A DNA stretch of 64,000 bases from Pollenia angustigena (taxonomy: Eukaryota > Arthropoda > Insecta > Diptera > Polleniidae): the NCBI GenBank assembly GCA_930367215.1, contig OV884059.1, positions 222,827,803 to 222,891,802 of the forward strand, read 5' to 3'. Positions 55,118-64,000 of this stretch are shown piece after piece (the stretch's first letter is position 1; every line of letters starts with the position of its first letter). Both the position numbers and the translations under genes were made by a program. The notes beneath the pieces were generated by a model. The model saw nothing but the letters and a program-made list of their open reading frames with translations. It was not told the DNA's origin and ran no database searches.

Positions 55118-56143
55118 ACGGCTCCACAAAAAGCCCCCCAATGAAATAACGCCCAAAGGAGAAATGAAATATTTACCAATTTTTTTCATATATTTTTGGG
55201 TGTTATTTCATGTGAAATAACTCCCAAGTTTTTTGGGCCGTTTTTAATTTTTTTTTTTGGGAATTATTTCATTCCTCATTTGGGGTTTTCAAATTATGAA
55301 ATAATCTCCAATGAAATAACACCCAACAAATTTTTAAAATTCAGAGCTTCTTTCATAGCGTGTTTAATTTGGGTATTATTTAATTTTTTATTCGGGGGTT
55401 ATTTCATTTTTAAAGCTGTTGGTTTTTGGGGGTTATTTAATTTTATTTGGGGTTTATTTCATTTGCTTAGTTTGATCTTTTTCCTTTTTTTTTTTTTTGA
55501 GAATTCAAGTAACGGTTTTTTTGGTCAACATATGAGTACAATGCCTGTTGAGTGGAGTTTTTGTAAAACATTAAATATTTTCAGTTGTGCATCGAAGTTC
55601 GGAGGCTTTACATCATCTCGTGTTAATATTTAAAAAAATGGAATTCGAAATTGTTGGTGGAAGACGAAGAAATAGCAATTTGCTATATTCTTTAAGTGTT
55701 AAGGCCAAACGTAAAAGGCAAATTGGGTAAAATAACTGCAGCAATATTTTTGAACCGAATATATCCTTATTATGAAGTAGACGCCTGCGGGCCTCCACAC
55801 GATTCATTTCAATAATTTTGCGACTTTGCTGTTGGTCCATATTGACTTCATGAAATCCTTGGTGAAACTGACTCTTTTATGAATTTTGGGCATAATTTCA
55901 TTTTTGTTGCTGATGGGGTTTATTTCATTGGGGGTTATTTTATTTTCATCATTGGGTGTTATTTCAAATGAAATAACTTCCATATATTGGGGGTTGTTTC
56001 GTTTTCGTTTTGGGGCATATTTCATTTATTTTTCGATGTTATTTCATTCACTGCTTTTAGGTGTTATTTCCTATTTTTTGGGGTTTATTTCATTGGGGGT
56101 TATTTCCTGGGCGTTATTTCATTGGGGGCTTTTCGTGGAGTCC
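55118..56143. mobile_element. Element whose inverted ends are TTATTTCATTGGGG minisatellite
   Basis: Left edge CTCCACAAAAAGCCCCCC and right edge GGGGGCTTTTCGTGGAG are inverted, each followed inward by TGAAATAACGCCCA. From there, arrays of (T)GGGGTTATTTCATT-like words fill about 300 bp at each end, in opposite sense. The middle (55490-55860) has ordinary composition and a minus-strand open frame starting MDQQQSRKIIEMNRVEARRR without recognised domain. Confidence 0.7.
55613..55840 (-). CDS. Unrecognised 75-codon open frame in the minisatellite-ended element
   Basis: Starts with ATG; basic N-terminus (MDQQQSRKIIEMNRVEARRRLLHNK), then leucine-rich. It is the only non-repetitive part of the element and so could be a scrap of its protein. 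It may equally be chance; no motif known to me. Confidence 0.2.
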   Translation of the reverse strand: MDQQQSRKIIEMNRVEARRRLLHNKDIFGSKILLQLFYPICLLRLALTLKEYSKLLFLRLPPTISNSIFLNINTR

Positions 56144-56199
56144 AAAAAACTAAAATTTGTGTACAACTTTTGGCTTGACAGCGGCTTTTTACCTTTATA

Positions 56200-56659
56200 C
56201 TCTGTTCACACTTGGGTTTTTCACAGCCGTTCACATTACCTTTGAGAGTATTAAGATGACAGATGATTAAGAAAAAAAACACAACAATCAAATTTATATT
56301 TCTTAAAAGTATTAAAATGGATAAAAACACTTTTATAAAGTTATCAGAAGATAATTTTAAACATATTATTAATGAAATTTTGAAAATTTATGAATTATTT
56401 AAGGAACAAATAAAAACATTAAGCAGATATCGTGGTCGGTTGTACACGTTCATGTTGGCCGATTCTACATTATTCACAGTTTGAGGAATGTTCAGGGGAT
56501 TCTATGTGAGTTATGAAGTGATTTCGTTGAAATAATGTCAATTTGAAGTGATTAAGAAATCACTTCAATGTATGGTTAATCATCTCGATGTTGATGTGAT
56601 TAGAGCTTAATCACGTTCGAGTTGCTTAAACGCGTTTAAGAACCCAAGTGTGAACATAG
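56200..56659. mobile_element. 460-bp MITE with GTTCACACTTGGGTT ends
   Basis: CTCTGTTCACACTTGGGTT at the left and AACCCAAGTGTGAACATAG at the right pair with one mismatch. TA on both sides (56198-56199, 56660-56661) suggests a Tc1/mariner-type duplication, though TA is weak evidence here. Internal ATTAAG/CTTAATCA words are abundant at the right. A 56263-56484 open stretch inside shows no known motif. Confidence 0.75.
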
Positions 56660-56661
56660 TA

Positions 56662-57184
56662 TTAATGAAACAGAAGTAAAAGCAACAGTTTTTTTTGGCC
56701 AGTGACAATTTAAGTGGCAGAAAAGGCAGTTTTTCTACTTTGACTGCAGTTTTTTAAACGCTGGTATTTTTAGCCCAAGGGCAAAATTACGGCTTTCGAT
56801 ATCGATCGAAATTTCACTTTGAATTGTATTTTATTTTCAATCGATATCGAATACTGTAATTTGATTTCGGGATACTTTTTCAAAGAGTGCAAAAAGTTTT
56901 TTTTTAAGTAGTTTCTTTTGAACAAAACATTAATAAAAGGGTTATTTCCTAAAATTGTAAAATTTGGAAAAATTTTAAATTGTTCTTTTAAGTGCTTTTT
57001 TTATTCCCACATGATTTGAATTTAATTTTTGTGTTTCTTGACACGTTTTATTTATTTATTTTTCTGTTTTGCAGACATGTTTATTTTCCAAAAAAAAAAA
57101 AAAAAAAATATATTAACAACTTTTTACTCTTAAAACCCATAAAAGAAGAAAAACAAATCACATTTCTTTACTAAATTCTTACAG
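56662..57184. other. Spacer with a short repeat shared with 12720-12770
   Basis: 56705-56766 (GGCAGTTTTTCTACTTTGAC...) is a reverse copy of part of the repeat near 12740. 56800-56860 has TCGATATCGA-type words. The rest is AT-rich. Confidence 0.45.
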
Positions 57185-57486
57185 CTTAAAATCAGGGTAG
57201 TCAGATGTGGCGATTTTTCGCCAAACGTGGCGATTTATAAACCTAATTGGCGACGCAATTTTGTGTTTGGCGACACGGCGATTTTTTTTTGGCGAAATTA
57301 AAAAAAGTTGGCGATTATTTTGGCGATATCTAAACCGCATTTTATGTTTTTTTTTTTTATTTATATGAAAAAATGTATGAGTACTGGCTAAGTTTTTTCT
57401 TGTAAGTTTTAACAAATTTTTAAATCGCAATAGGAATGCGATTGTTTTAGGTGATAAATTGATAGTATTGCCAGATACATTAGACT

Positions 57487-57795
57487 GAAAACTTAAAAGA
57501 TTTTGTTATTCGTGCTTAATTCCAAATTTTTATTATTGATAAAAACACTTGAAATTTATTGTTGATAGGATAAGCTATTCCTATGCGCATTTCGCTGGTT
57601 GCTTAGGCATCGTCAGGAAACTTCATCCATATAGATTTTAGAAAAACTAAAGATATTAAACCAAATAAAACTGTTAAACGTATAAGACTTATAAGCAACA
57701 GTTCTTCTTGTAACAATATCAAAGTTTAAACAAAAACATCAACAATAAACAGTGTTTATCTCTTCTTACATTCCCCACTACAATTGATTGGAATT
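57487..57795 (-). repeat. Hammerhead-bearing repeat (family D), copy 3
   Basis: Nearly identical to copy 2 from AAAAGATTTTGTTATTCGTG to ...CAACAATAAACAGTG, then CTTACATTCCCCACTACAATTG as in copy 1. It lies inside the hAT-like element, so it inserted later or was carried along. Confidence 0.82.
57576..57620 (-). ncRNA. Hammerhead ribozyme-like motif, copy 3, stem II damaged
   Basis: On the minus strand: GUUUC, CUGACGA, UGCCUAAGCAACCAGC, GAAA, UGCGCAU, A, GGAAU. Core residues, stem I and the palindromic stem III are kept, but three to four bases on the 5' side of stem II are missing relative to copies 1 and 2, so this copy is probably inactive. Confidence 0.65.
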
Positions 57796-58259
57796 TTTTG
57801 CAATTTTATTTCAAACTGATCTCATACGTTTTAGGTTTAAGGATAATCAGCCTTCTAATGACAATTGCACCATTAAAAATCGCAAAAAGCCAGATTTCTT
57901 AAGGTGTTCCGAAGCTCGTGCGGTTTGCTTTCAATCTGCCATAGTTTCTTACAAAAATTCTAGTTCTCTTCCGAATACTATTGCAATTTTACGTCGCCAA
58001 ACTTCTTGCGATTGCGATTTACAGAACACGTATTATGCGATTTCAAGTCAAACACACAAATGTTAAGCGTTTTGTGATTGTCTACTATAATATAAACACA
58101 CTACTAGAATAAGGCTAAATATGGAAAATTTAAATAAAGGTAAAATTCACTTGTATACTCTTTTTTATACAAAACTTTTATTTGGCGATTTTTGGCGATT
58201 TTCAGTATGCTATTTGGCGATGAATGTGAAAATAAATTGGATAACCCTGCTTAAAATTG

Positions 58260-58714
58260 TTTTTCTTAAAGATTAATTCTAGTTTTTTTTCATGTTTTTA
58301 TGGACAAAACATGTAAAAATACTTAAAAACATTAGAAAAAACACATTTCTGAGTTTTCTAAATCTTATTTTTTTTTAAGAAGAAAAGGCAAACAAAAAGA
58401 ATTTTAAGTTAAATTGCACGTCTAAGAAGTTTTAAATATCAACTTAAATCCTTTTTTTTGTGGAAGACAAAATCATTGCACTAAAAAATATATTTACTGA
58501 TTCAGTATGGGAAAAATTTTATGGCCACATGAATCACTGTTATCCCAACCATATTATGGTCGAATCAGTTTTGTAATTTTTAGTTCAATTATCATACTGT
58601 GGAAACCCATAACCATGGCTTTTTTACTCTGACCATGTTTAGAACTAAACAGAAACAATTTGCTCTTTTTTATACTCTTTTAAGAGCACTGTGTTTTTTT
58701 TTGCCCCAGCAATT
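58260..58714. other. AT-rich spacer
   Basis: No gene or defined repeat; ACCATATTATGG-like words near 58550-58620 recur at 59440-59530. Confidence 0.4.
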
Positions 58715-59351
58715 ATATTCGATTTTAATGCCCGAAATACCCAATGTTGCATGCTGAGGCATAAACGTACGACGGATCAAGGTGCCATCTGTATGAATAA
58801 ATGGATGGCATAACTATTGAAGAATCAGTATCTCTTGATGATCTGAGCCTGAAAATACTATATGATGTTTGATGGGTAAAAAAAGGTGCCGAAAGAAGCA
58901 TTCAAGTACCCCGGTTTTTTAAAACGGTGTAAGAGACGCTTCACTTTATCTGATTTCCTTACTATTTATCGTTTTTTTTTTTATTTTTTTTTTTATTTTT
59001 TTTTAATTCCCTATGCTAATTCCCGCGAAGCTTGACGCTTGTCTGCAGGAAGGAAACCAGAGTCTCTGGCGGGAATCGAACCCGCAACCCCGGGGTTGAA
59101 AGACTAGCTCACTACTAGCTAGTCTACCGGGGCACTAGCCGGTGCAGCGTACAATGCATTACAGGGAAAATTCGATTTTGGCCTGACTGTTCGTATGTGG
59201 AATAATCTTTCTACTGAAGTCGTCCCCCTCACTTTCAACAACAATAAATTCAAATTCTTTCCTCATTCCCGTAACCTATTTTCCTAGTTCCAAAACAATG
59301 CAATGCATTAGTTTGGGCCATATCCTGAGAGCTGATGCTAAGAAAAAAAAA
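58715..59351 (+). mobile_element. LINE fragment (family L3), second copy, interrupted
   Basis: Plus-strand relative of 53778-54545. FNARNTQCCMLRHKRTTDQG and KEAFKYPGFLKRCKRRFTLS, ending FLTIYR at 58971, are colinear with that copy. It resumes at about 59148 with RTMHYRENSILA and ends in the shared 3' UTR and an A-run at 59341-59351. The part between (about 200 bp in the other copy) is deleted, and a SINE-like unit sits in the gap. Contains stops and frameshifts. Confidence 0.78.
58972..59147 (-). mobile_element. tRNA-derived SINE
   Basis: On the minus strand it begins GGCTAGTGCCCCGGTAGACTAG and contains a perfect T arm GCGGGTTCGATTCCCGC with the B-box core GGTTCGATTCC (plus-strand 59069-59085). 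It ends in an A-rich tail (T-rich run 58972-59016). A head like tRNA, a short body and an A tail define tRNA SINEs. No complete cloverleaf can be drawn: ACTAGCT/AGCTAGT forms one 7-bp stem but the acceptor stem is missing. Confidence 0.65.
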
Positions 59352-59477
59352 ACAATGGTCGCACGACATTTGGGATGCTCGATGTTTAATGTAATCCAAA
59401 CAACCAACATCTTTTTCTGGCCAGCATACAATTATGGTGGCCATGCAGGGAACTAATTAAATCAAAGTATGGTTGTA

Positions 59478-59512
59478 GAAACCATGATATGATTATAGTA
59501 ATCATATAATGG
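59478..59512. repeat. Imperfect hairpin AACCATGATATGATTA
   Basis: AACCATGATATGATTA, three bases, TAATCATATAATGGTT: pairs with two mismatches. Part of a stretch rich in ACCAT/ATGGT words. Confidence 0.6.
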
Positions 59513-59574
59513 TTCTTGTAACCATAATATAGTTGGAAATTTTCCAATTAAAATATTAAAGCTAATGTTGATTA

Positions 59575-59965
59575 TCCCTAGGCGAAAGGGAACTAACACC
59601 AAACCTATCACATTACAGCTCTAAAGTGGTAGCAACCGGTTCTAGTTCTAACACTTTATATGAAGGGGACTGCTGCTACTTTAACATGGCGATGTTCTAG
59701 GAAGGGGTTCATTGGAATCTTTCTCACACTTTGTAACTGGCTACAGATTTGTCCATTTTATTTATATAGAGTGGCTTCCCTAGAGGGAAGCGAACTGACA
59801 CCAAAGTAGTCTAGTGATAGGTCTTTGGTGGAAGAGACCGGTTCTAGTTTTAACACTTTCTATGAATAAGACCTATCACTTTTACATGGGGTTGTCATTG
59901 GAGGGGGTCAATTGACACCATTTGACCAGTCACAAATCTATTCTCAATGGACGTGTTTAGTGACA
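59575..59965 (+). repeat. Diverged tandem repeat, ~200-bp unit
   Basis: ACCGGTTCTAGTT(C/T)TAACACTTT at about 59636 and 59837; each unit starts with CTAG...GGGAA...GAACT(A/G)ACACCAAA (59578, 59778). Two units with about three-quarters identity. Confidence 0.7.
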
Positions 59966-60020
59966 GTTACTAAAATGTAGTATTATTTCAATACGATGTA
60001 GTTTTATTTCAATAAAACAA

Positions 60021-60495
60021 GTCCAAGAATTAAATTCAAGTGCCAAATTTTAGAAAGTCCCAAAAAAATGTATCACACCACCGGTGAAGACTGTAATATA
60101 ATTCATTACTTTTTATAACTTTTTGTTCTCCATAAACCAGTTACATGATTGGTTCTCCTTTCACTGGTCATGAGTTCTTTCTTTTTGTACCTGTTCTATT
60201 TTCACAACTCCCAGGACCAGTCTGTGGGACCAATTGACACAAATTTCCCGCAGGGAAGTCCTACAATTAAATTCAAGAGCCAAATTTTAGAAACTCCCAA
60301 AAAAATGTGTCACACCACCGGTGAAGACTGTACTGTAATTCATTATTTTTTCTACTTTTTTGTTCTTCATATACCAGTTACATGATTGGTTCTCCTTTCA
60401 CCGGTCATGAGTTCTTTCTTTTTGTACCTGTTCTATTTTCACAACTCCCAGGACCAGTCTGTGGGACCAATTGACACTAATTTCCCGCAGGGTTA
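60021..60495 (+). repeat. Tandem duplication, two units of 237 bp
   Basis: GTCCAAGAATTAAATTCAAG at 60021 and GTCCTACAATTAAATTCAAG at 60258; both units end GACCAATTGACACNAATTTCCCGCAGGG. More similar to each other than the preceding units. Confidence 0.85.
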
Positions 60496-60544
60496 TGAGT
60501 AACGTTATGATCGCCAAAAAAGGGCAATAGCTTGACGAGCTGTT
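60496..60544 (-). pseudogene. Mariner transposase scrap, C-terminal side of a hAT-split copy
   Basis: Minus strand reads ...PTARQAIALFWRS, continuing the QQYG fragment at 62723-62872 after removal of the hAT-like insertion. It corresponds to the stretch just after the second catalytic aspartate in mariner transposases. Confidence 0.7.
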
Positions 60545-61049
60545 GGTCCATATAGGGATGACACGATACCTCTAAGGTATCGATGCTTTTACTCGATGTG
60601 GTATAGCTCGTAAAGTATCGATACCTACTTAGTATCGAAAAAAAGTACCGATAGAATAAAAGAATAGAAAGCAGCATTTAAAAAACGTTCTTATTAGTGT
60701 TTTAGTACTACACAATACAATAAGAACTACGACCCATTAGAATTTTTGTGCAAAACGAAAAGTGTAAAAATTTAGACCACTTTAAGTTACCACCAAGTAC
60801 CAATTTCCATTCGAAAAATCTTTTTTGTCTTAGGAAACAAAATTTTATACAACGTTCAGGATAACACCCTTTGATTAACCTTTTATTCCAGAAATCAGCA
60901 TTGTCCCTATGTATTTATTTTAAATGTGAATATGTATTTTATTTTTAAATTGATAAATATATAATAAAGGGTGGTAAAACCATAATCCACGATGTTAATT
61001 GTGAGTCACACCTTAACGTCAAGTTTTTTGCGCAACTTAAATTGACCTT

Positions 61050-61450
61050 TCTTTGTTTCAGAATTTAACAACTTCTATCATTGAGAGGTACACAATTGAG
61101 CAGCGCGTTAAGATTGTTAAAGCCTTTTACGAAAATGGGCGGTCAATCAAAATGCATTTCGTGCACATTGTGATTTTTTTGGGCAGCATAATCGACCAAA
61201 TGTGTCCACAATCGGGAGAATTGTGCGCAAATTTCAGCAAACGGGGTCTGAAGAAAATGGGAAAACATATGTGCATACTCGCCCAGTTAGTTCTGCGGCT
61301 GGCGGCGTTATCGGGCCGTACTTCTTCGAAAATGAGGTCGGCCAAACAATAACAATAACCGTGAATGGTGTTCGATATCTCGCGATTATAACGGACTTCC
61401 TATATCCAGAAATTGAGGAAATGGACCTAGACGATATGTGGTTTATAGGT
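61050..61450 (+). pseudogene. Mariner transposase remnant inside the hAT-like element
   Basis: Across frames: ERYTIEQRVKIVKAFYENGR, then FFGQHNRPNVSTIGRIVRKF, QQTGS, a deletion, GGVIGPYFFENEVGQTITIT, VNGVRYLAIITDFLYPEIEE, LDDMWF. Both the N-terminal helix-turn-helix and a central segment are recognisable; the aspartate-bearing motifs are missing. A start-like AGGGTGGTAAAACCATAATC at 60968 could be its terminal repeat. Confidence 0.75.
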
Positions 61451-61596
61451 GTTTACTGATCAAACGGTTTCTTGATATCGTTACTGCTGCTCGAGCTCTG
61501 GAAAATAATCAAAAATTTAAGATTAATTTCAATACAAAAGTGAAACGCTTACTTTTGACCGACACCGAGTATATTTTTACCGATACTACTTGGTAC

Positions 61597-62613
61597 ACAG
61601 AAAAAATTATTGCCGAATTATTTTCAAACAAACGCTTGTTTGAAAATTTTTTTGATTTCTACAAATTTTTCTACTGATTCAATTAATATTTTTGTTTGAT
61701 TTTTATTAAACCAACAAAAATGTTGACAACTATTTAAAAATATAATATACGCGTTATTGGTTTCAAGTTTTCATAATTTTGTATGAAATATTTAACGCTC
61801 CTTAATGTTGTCGTTTTTTGGCATTTTTTTATTTGATCGTAAGCAACACTTCTTTATGTGAAATATAAGAACTACAACAAAAAACCACATGCAGTCTATT
61901 TTTAGACGCTTTAAAAAAGTACAACAACAAGAAAAATTATAAAAAAGCGTGACGAGGTTTGTAGTAAAAAACACAATAAAAACAATAGCAGGTAAACAAA
62001 CGGTTCACTTTTTTAAACAACAGAAACAACATTATAAGAAACAAAATAAATTTTTTGTTGGTTTCAAAATTGATTAAAAAAAAACAAAATCCCGTATTTA
62101 ATTTTTTTCAAACTGTTTACTTAAATACATCAAATACAAAAATAGAATGATAATGAAAAACATATCGAGTCGGTCTGCCGCCGTTTTTGGTTACATTTCT
62201 TCTTCATTAGCAAAGGAAAGGATTCAGCAACAGTGGGTGATGAAGAAAAACATTGTTTGTATAAATAAGAATTCGTTCAAAAATTATTCCAACAAAAAAT
62301 GTGTCTCAAAGCCAGCCGGTCGCTCTGCTTTGCTTCATCTTCTCCAACAGTGCTTGCTTGTGTGCGCGTCATTGCTTGTGCAAAAACTTTTTTGTTTGAT
62401 TCAGCAAAATTATTTGTTTGAAATTTATATAAGTTTCAGTAAACTTTTTGTTTGATTCAGTTAAATTATTTGTTTGAAAAAATCGGTTTTTTTTTTCAGT
62501 TAACAGAATGCAAATAAATTGTTTGAACATGCGAATTTGTTTATAGGACCGATTTCAGACAAAAAATGTTTTGGTTCTACAAATTTTTTGTTTGAATTGG
62601 AAAAATAATTTTT
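61597..62613. mobile_element. Repeat with ACAGAGAAAAAATTATT-type inverted ends
   Basis: CACAGAAAAAATTATTGCCG at the left and AATAATTTTTTCTCTG at the right are inverted. Next to the left end is the palindrome CAAACAAACGCTTGTTTG also found at 14310. TTTGTTTGATTCAG words recur at 61700 and 62390-62460. Ends are approximate. Confidence 0.5.
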
Positions 62614-62722
62614 TCTCTGCACTCTGCTGCTAAGTATCGATTACAAAAATACTTGGTACTTATATAAAAGTTTCGAATATGTACTTGTATTTACTCGGGA
62701 TGAAACGATCCCTAGGTCCATA

Positions 62723-62872
62723 TTGTTGGAACCACAATTTTGAATTGTTTTCTACCTCGGGCCTTAAAAAATGTTCAATCATTGCCCGGTATTGCATGAC
62801 ATTCACATTAACCGCAACTTGTTCGACGTTTTCGAAAAAATTTGGTCTAAATTTACCCCACACTATATCGAG
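62723..62872 (-). pseudogene. Mariner transposase scrap, N-terminal side of the hAT-split copy
   Basis: Minus strand: FFENVEQVAVNVNVMQYRAM, IEHFLRPEVENNSKLWFQQY. The second catalytic aspartate is changed to tyrosine (QQY for QQD). It joins across the hAT-like element with 60496-60544. Confidence 0.8.
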
Positions 62873-62879
62873 TCATTAC

Positions 62880-64000
62880 CGCAACAAAAAAAAACTTAAG
62901 CGACCAAAACAAAATTTTAAAGGAGAAGATTTTTTTTTATATCATAAACATTTTGTATGAAGGTTGTCGCTTACGATAAATTAGTTTTTGCTATAAAATC
63001 GTACGTATGGTACTTTATTATTGTTAAGGAGATGATGCAAGTGTTGCAAATAAATTCATTTATTAAAAAAAACCAAAATTGAAAATTATGTCGCTTAAGC
63101 TTTTTTACGGTCATGCCGCTATTGTACATTTAAGTGGGTGCCTTGATGTTCAACAATTATTTTTGCAATTTTGGAGCCCCATATACTTGAACATTAAGGT
63201 AAAGATGGACCTCATTGCTCATTATTCGATATGATCTATGTGACTAACGACCAACTTCACCAAGTTCAATTAAAACTCACTATTACTTTAACTTACAGTT
63301 CACAATACGTTTGACAGTTATAACTGGTAGTTCATTATAATTGAACTGGGTGCATTTGGCCGTTAATAATCTGACTTTCAAAATAAAATTGAACAAGGTT
63401 GTTTTCTTTGTTCTGGGCTGAGTCTTTCCAAAAAATCTATTCACTTTTTAAATCACAACGTTCATTTTGCGCAACCATGTACTAAAATATATTCAGTAGC
63501 TCTTCGACATGATTATTGAATGCGACAAAAGGGTGTATGTGAAGAGGCTGCATAGTTAGAATCCTCTAAATATTTCCTTAAAATAAAAATCTTTTCCTCA
63601 ACCTCATTGTCTCATTGTCTCATAATTCATATTCTCATTCCTTTTATTTTAATTCATATTTTTTTTTTTTTTAATTTTTAATATAAATTTACTTAATTAA
63701 CTGTCAATTCCACTTAACTCCGTTTTAAAAGTCTAACAATTTTTTTTATCTCTATCCCGCCCGCCTCTGTAGATGAATTGTTTACACAAAATTCGTAGCA
63801 TACATTTGGGGGTTTTTAAGAAAAAAAAAAAAACACACACGCACATCTAAATATTTTCCACTCAGTTAAGCAAAAACGGTTTAAACTTTTATACTAAAAT
63901 TAGTTTTCTTCAACCTCTTTTCAACCAAAACTAAACTTTACATGAAAACAAAACAAACTCACTTGAAATTAAAGTGTTGAAGGAAGTCTTTGTATGTTAT
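62880..64000. other. AT-rich spacer to the window end
   Basis: A weak inverted repeat CCAAGTTCAATTA/TAATTGAACTGGG spans 63259-63350. CTCATTGTCTCATTGTCTCAT at 63603 is a short tandem. No gene recognised. Confidence 0.4.

Larger units (their letters stand above)
57193..58249. mobile_element. hAT-like non-autonomous element with TGGCGA word arrays
   Basis: 1057 bp with ends CAGGGTAGTC and GATAACCCTG and identical 8-bp flanks CTTAAAAT (57185-57192, 58250-58257). TGGCGA/TTTGGCGATTTTT words repeat near both ends (57208-57340, 58180-58222). Hammerhead repeat copy 3 is nested inside. No transposase motif. Confidence 0.93.
60553..62714. mobile_element. hAT-like element with perfect 8-bp duplication, inserted in a mariner
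   Basis: Ends TAGGGATG...CATCCCTA-like (TAGGGAT perfect at both ends); flanks GGTCCATA at 60545-60552 and 62715-62722 are identical. Both flanks are parts of one mariner reading frame, which confirms the ends. AGTATCGAT(A) words cluster inside both ends. It holds another mariner remnant and a further inverted-end repeat but no hAT transposase. Confidence 0.9.

Noticed and set aside
59020..59147. Functional tRNA gene on the minus strand
   Set aside because: The T arm is perfect but no acceptor stem or convincing A box can be formed, and the unit ends in an A-rich tail inside a LINE; SINE is more likely.
62147..62455. 102-codon plus-strand open frame
   Set aside because: No motif, leucine/serine-rich, covers TTTGTTTGATTCAG repeat sequence at its end.
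63259..63350. MITE with CCAAGTTCAATTA ends
   Set aside because: Arms pair poorly beyond 12 bp and no target duplication is visible.

Overview
The window is AT-rich eukaryotic DNA packed with transposable elements. It looks like a dipteran (fly) genome, probably a higher fly, judging from the combination of an errantivirus, DD41D mariners, Helitron, Penelope-like, hAT, piggyBac and non-LTR elements and from dispersed repeats carrying GTCCGTCTGTCC-type cores; the species cannot be fixed from sequence alone. I recognise no host protein-coding gene, rRNA or functional tRNA. Nearly every protein-like reading frame is a remnant of a mobile element, and most have frameshifts, stops or internal deletions. 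Layout: 1-0.8 kb, a deleted mariner (DD41D); 1.6-2.6 kb, a hAT-like element with GCATATTT word repeats; 2.9-4.1 kb, a foldback element with ~210-bp inverted ends and a piece of a transposon gene; 4.4-7.6 kb, dispersed repeat family A split by a 5'-truncated LINE; 8.9-10.1 kb, repeat family C; 10.4-11.6 kb, a MITE and a second mariner with the same internal deletion as the first; 12.6-14.6 kb, small inverted and tandem repeats. At 15.1-20.3 kb lies the best preserved element, a young LTR provirus of the errantivirus type with pol and env but no gag. Then 20.3-21.4 kb repeat A; 21.4-24.3 kb a Helitron with a broken Pif1-type helicase and a nested mariner; 26-32.2 kb repeats carrying hammerhead-ribozyme cores together with a Penelope-like element that has a GIY-YIG endonuclease; 33-38.4 kb repeat B, a hAT element and a foldback element with internal tandem units; 40.2-42.3 kb a piggyBac-like element and two hairpins sharing a core; 42.6-45.1 kb repeat A and a LINE interrupted by a TAA-flanked MITE; 47.2-47.9 kb repeat B; 49.9-53.4 kb a large hAT-like element holding a solo LTR, a MITE and inverted arrays; 53.8-54.5 and 58.7-59.4 kb two copies of another LINE, the second cut by a tRNA-derived SINE; 55.1-58.2 kb a minisatellite-ended foldback element, a MITE and a hAT element that itself contains a hammerhead repeat; 59.6-60.5 kb tandem repeats; 60.5-62.9 kb a mariner remnant split by a hAT-like element with a perfect 8-bp duplication. 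The genes do not act together as a pathway. What can be read is insertion history: target-site duplications (TA, TTAA, TAA/TTA, 6-bp and 8-bp) allow several insertions to be ordered. The most notable items are four hammerhead-ribozyme-like motifs in Penelope-related sequence, two hairpins with one shared core but unrelated outer arms, three hAT-like elements each filled at both ends with a different short word, and a nearly fresh env-bearing provirus that lacks gag.
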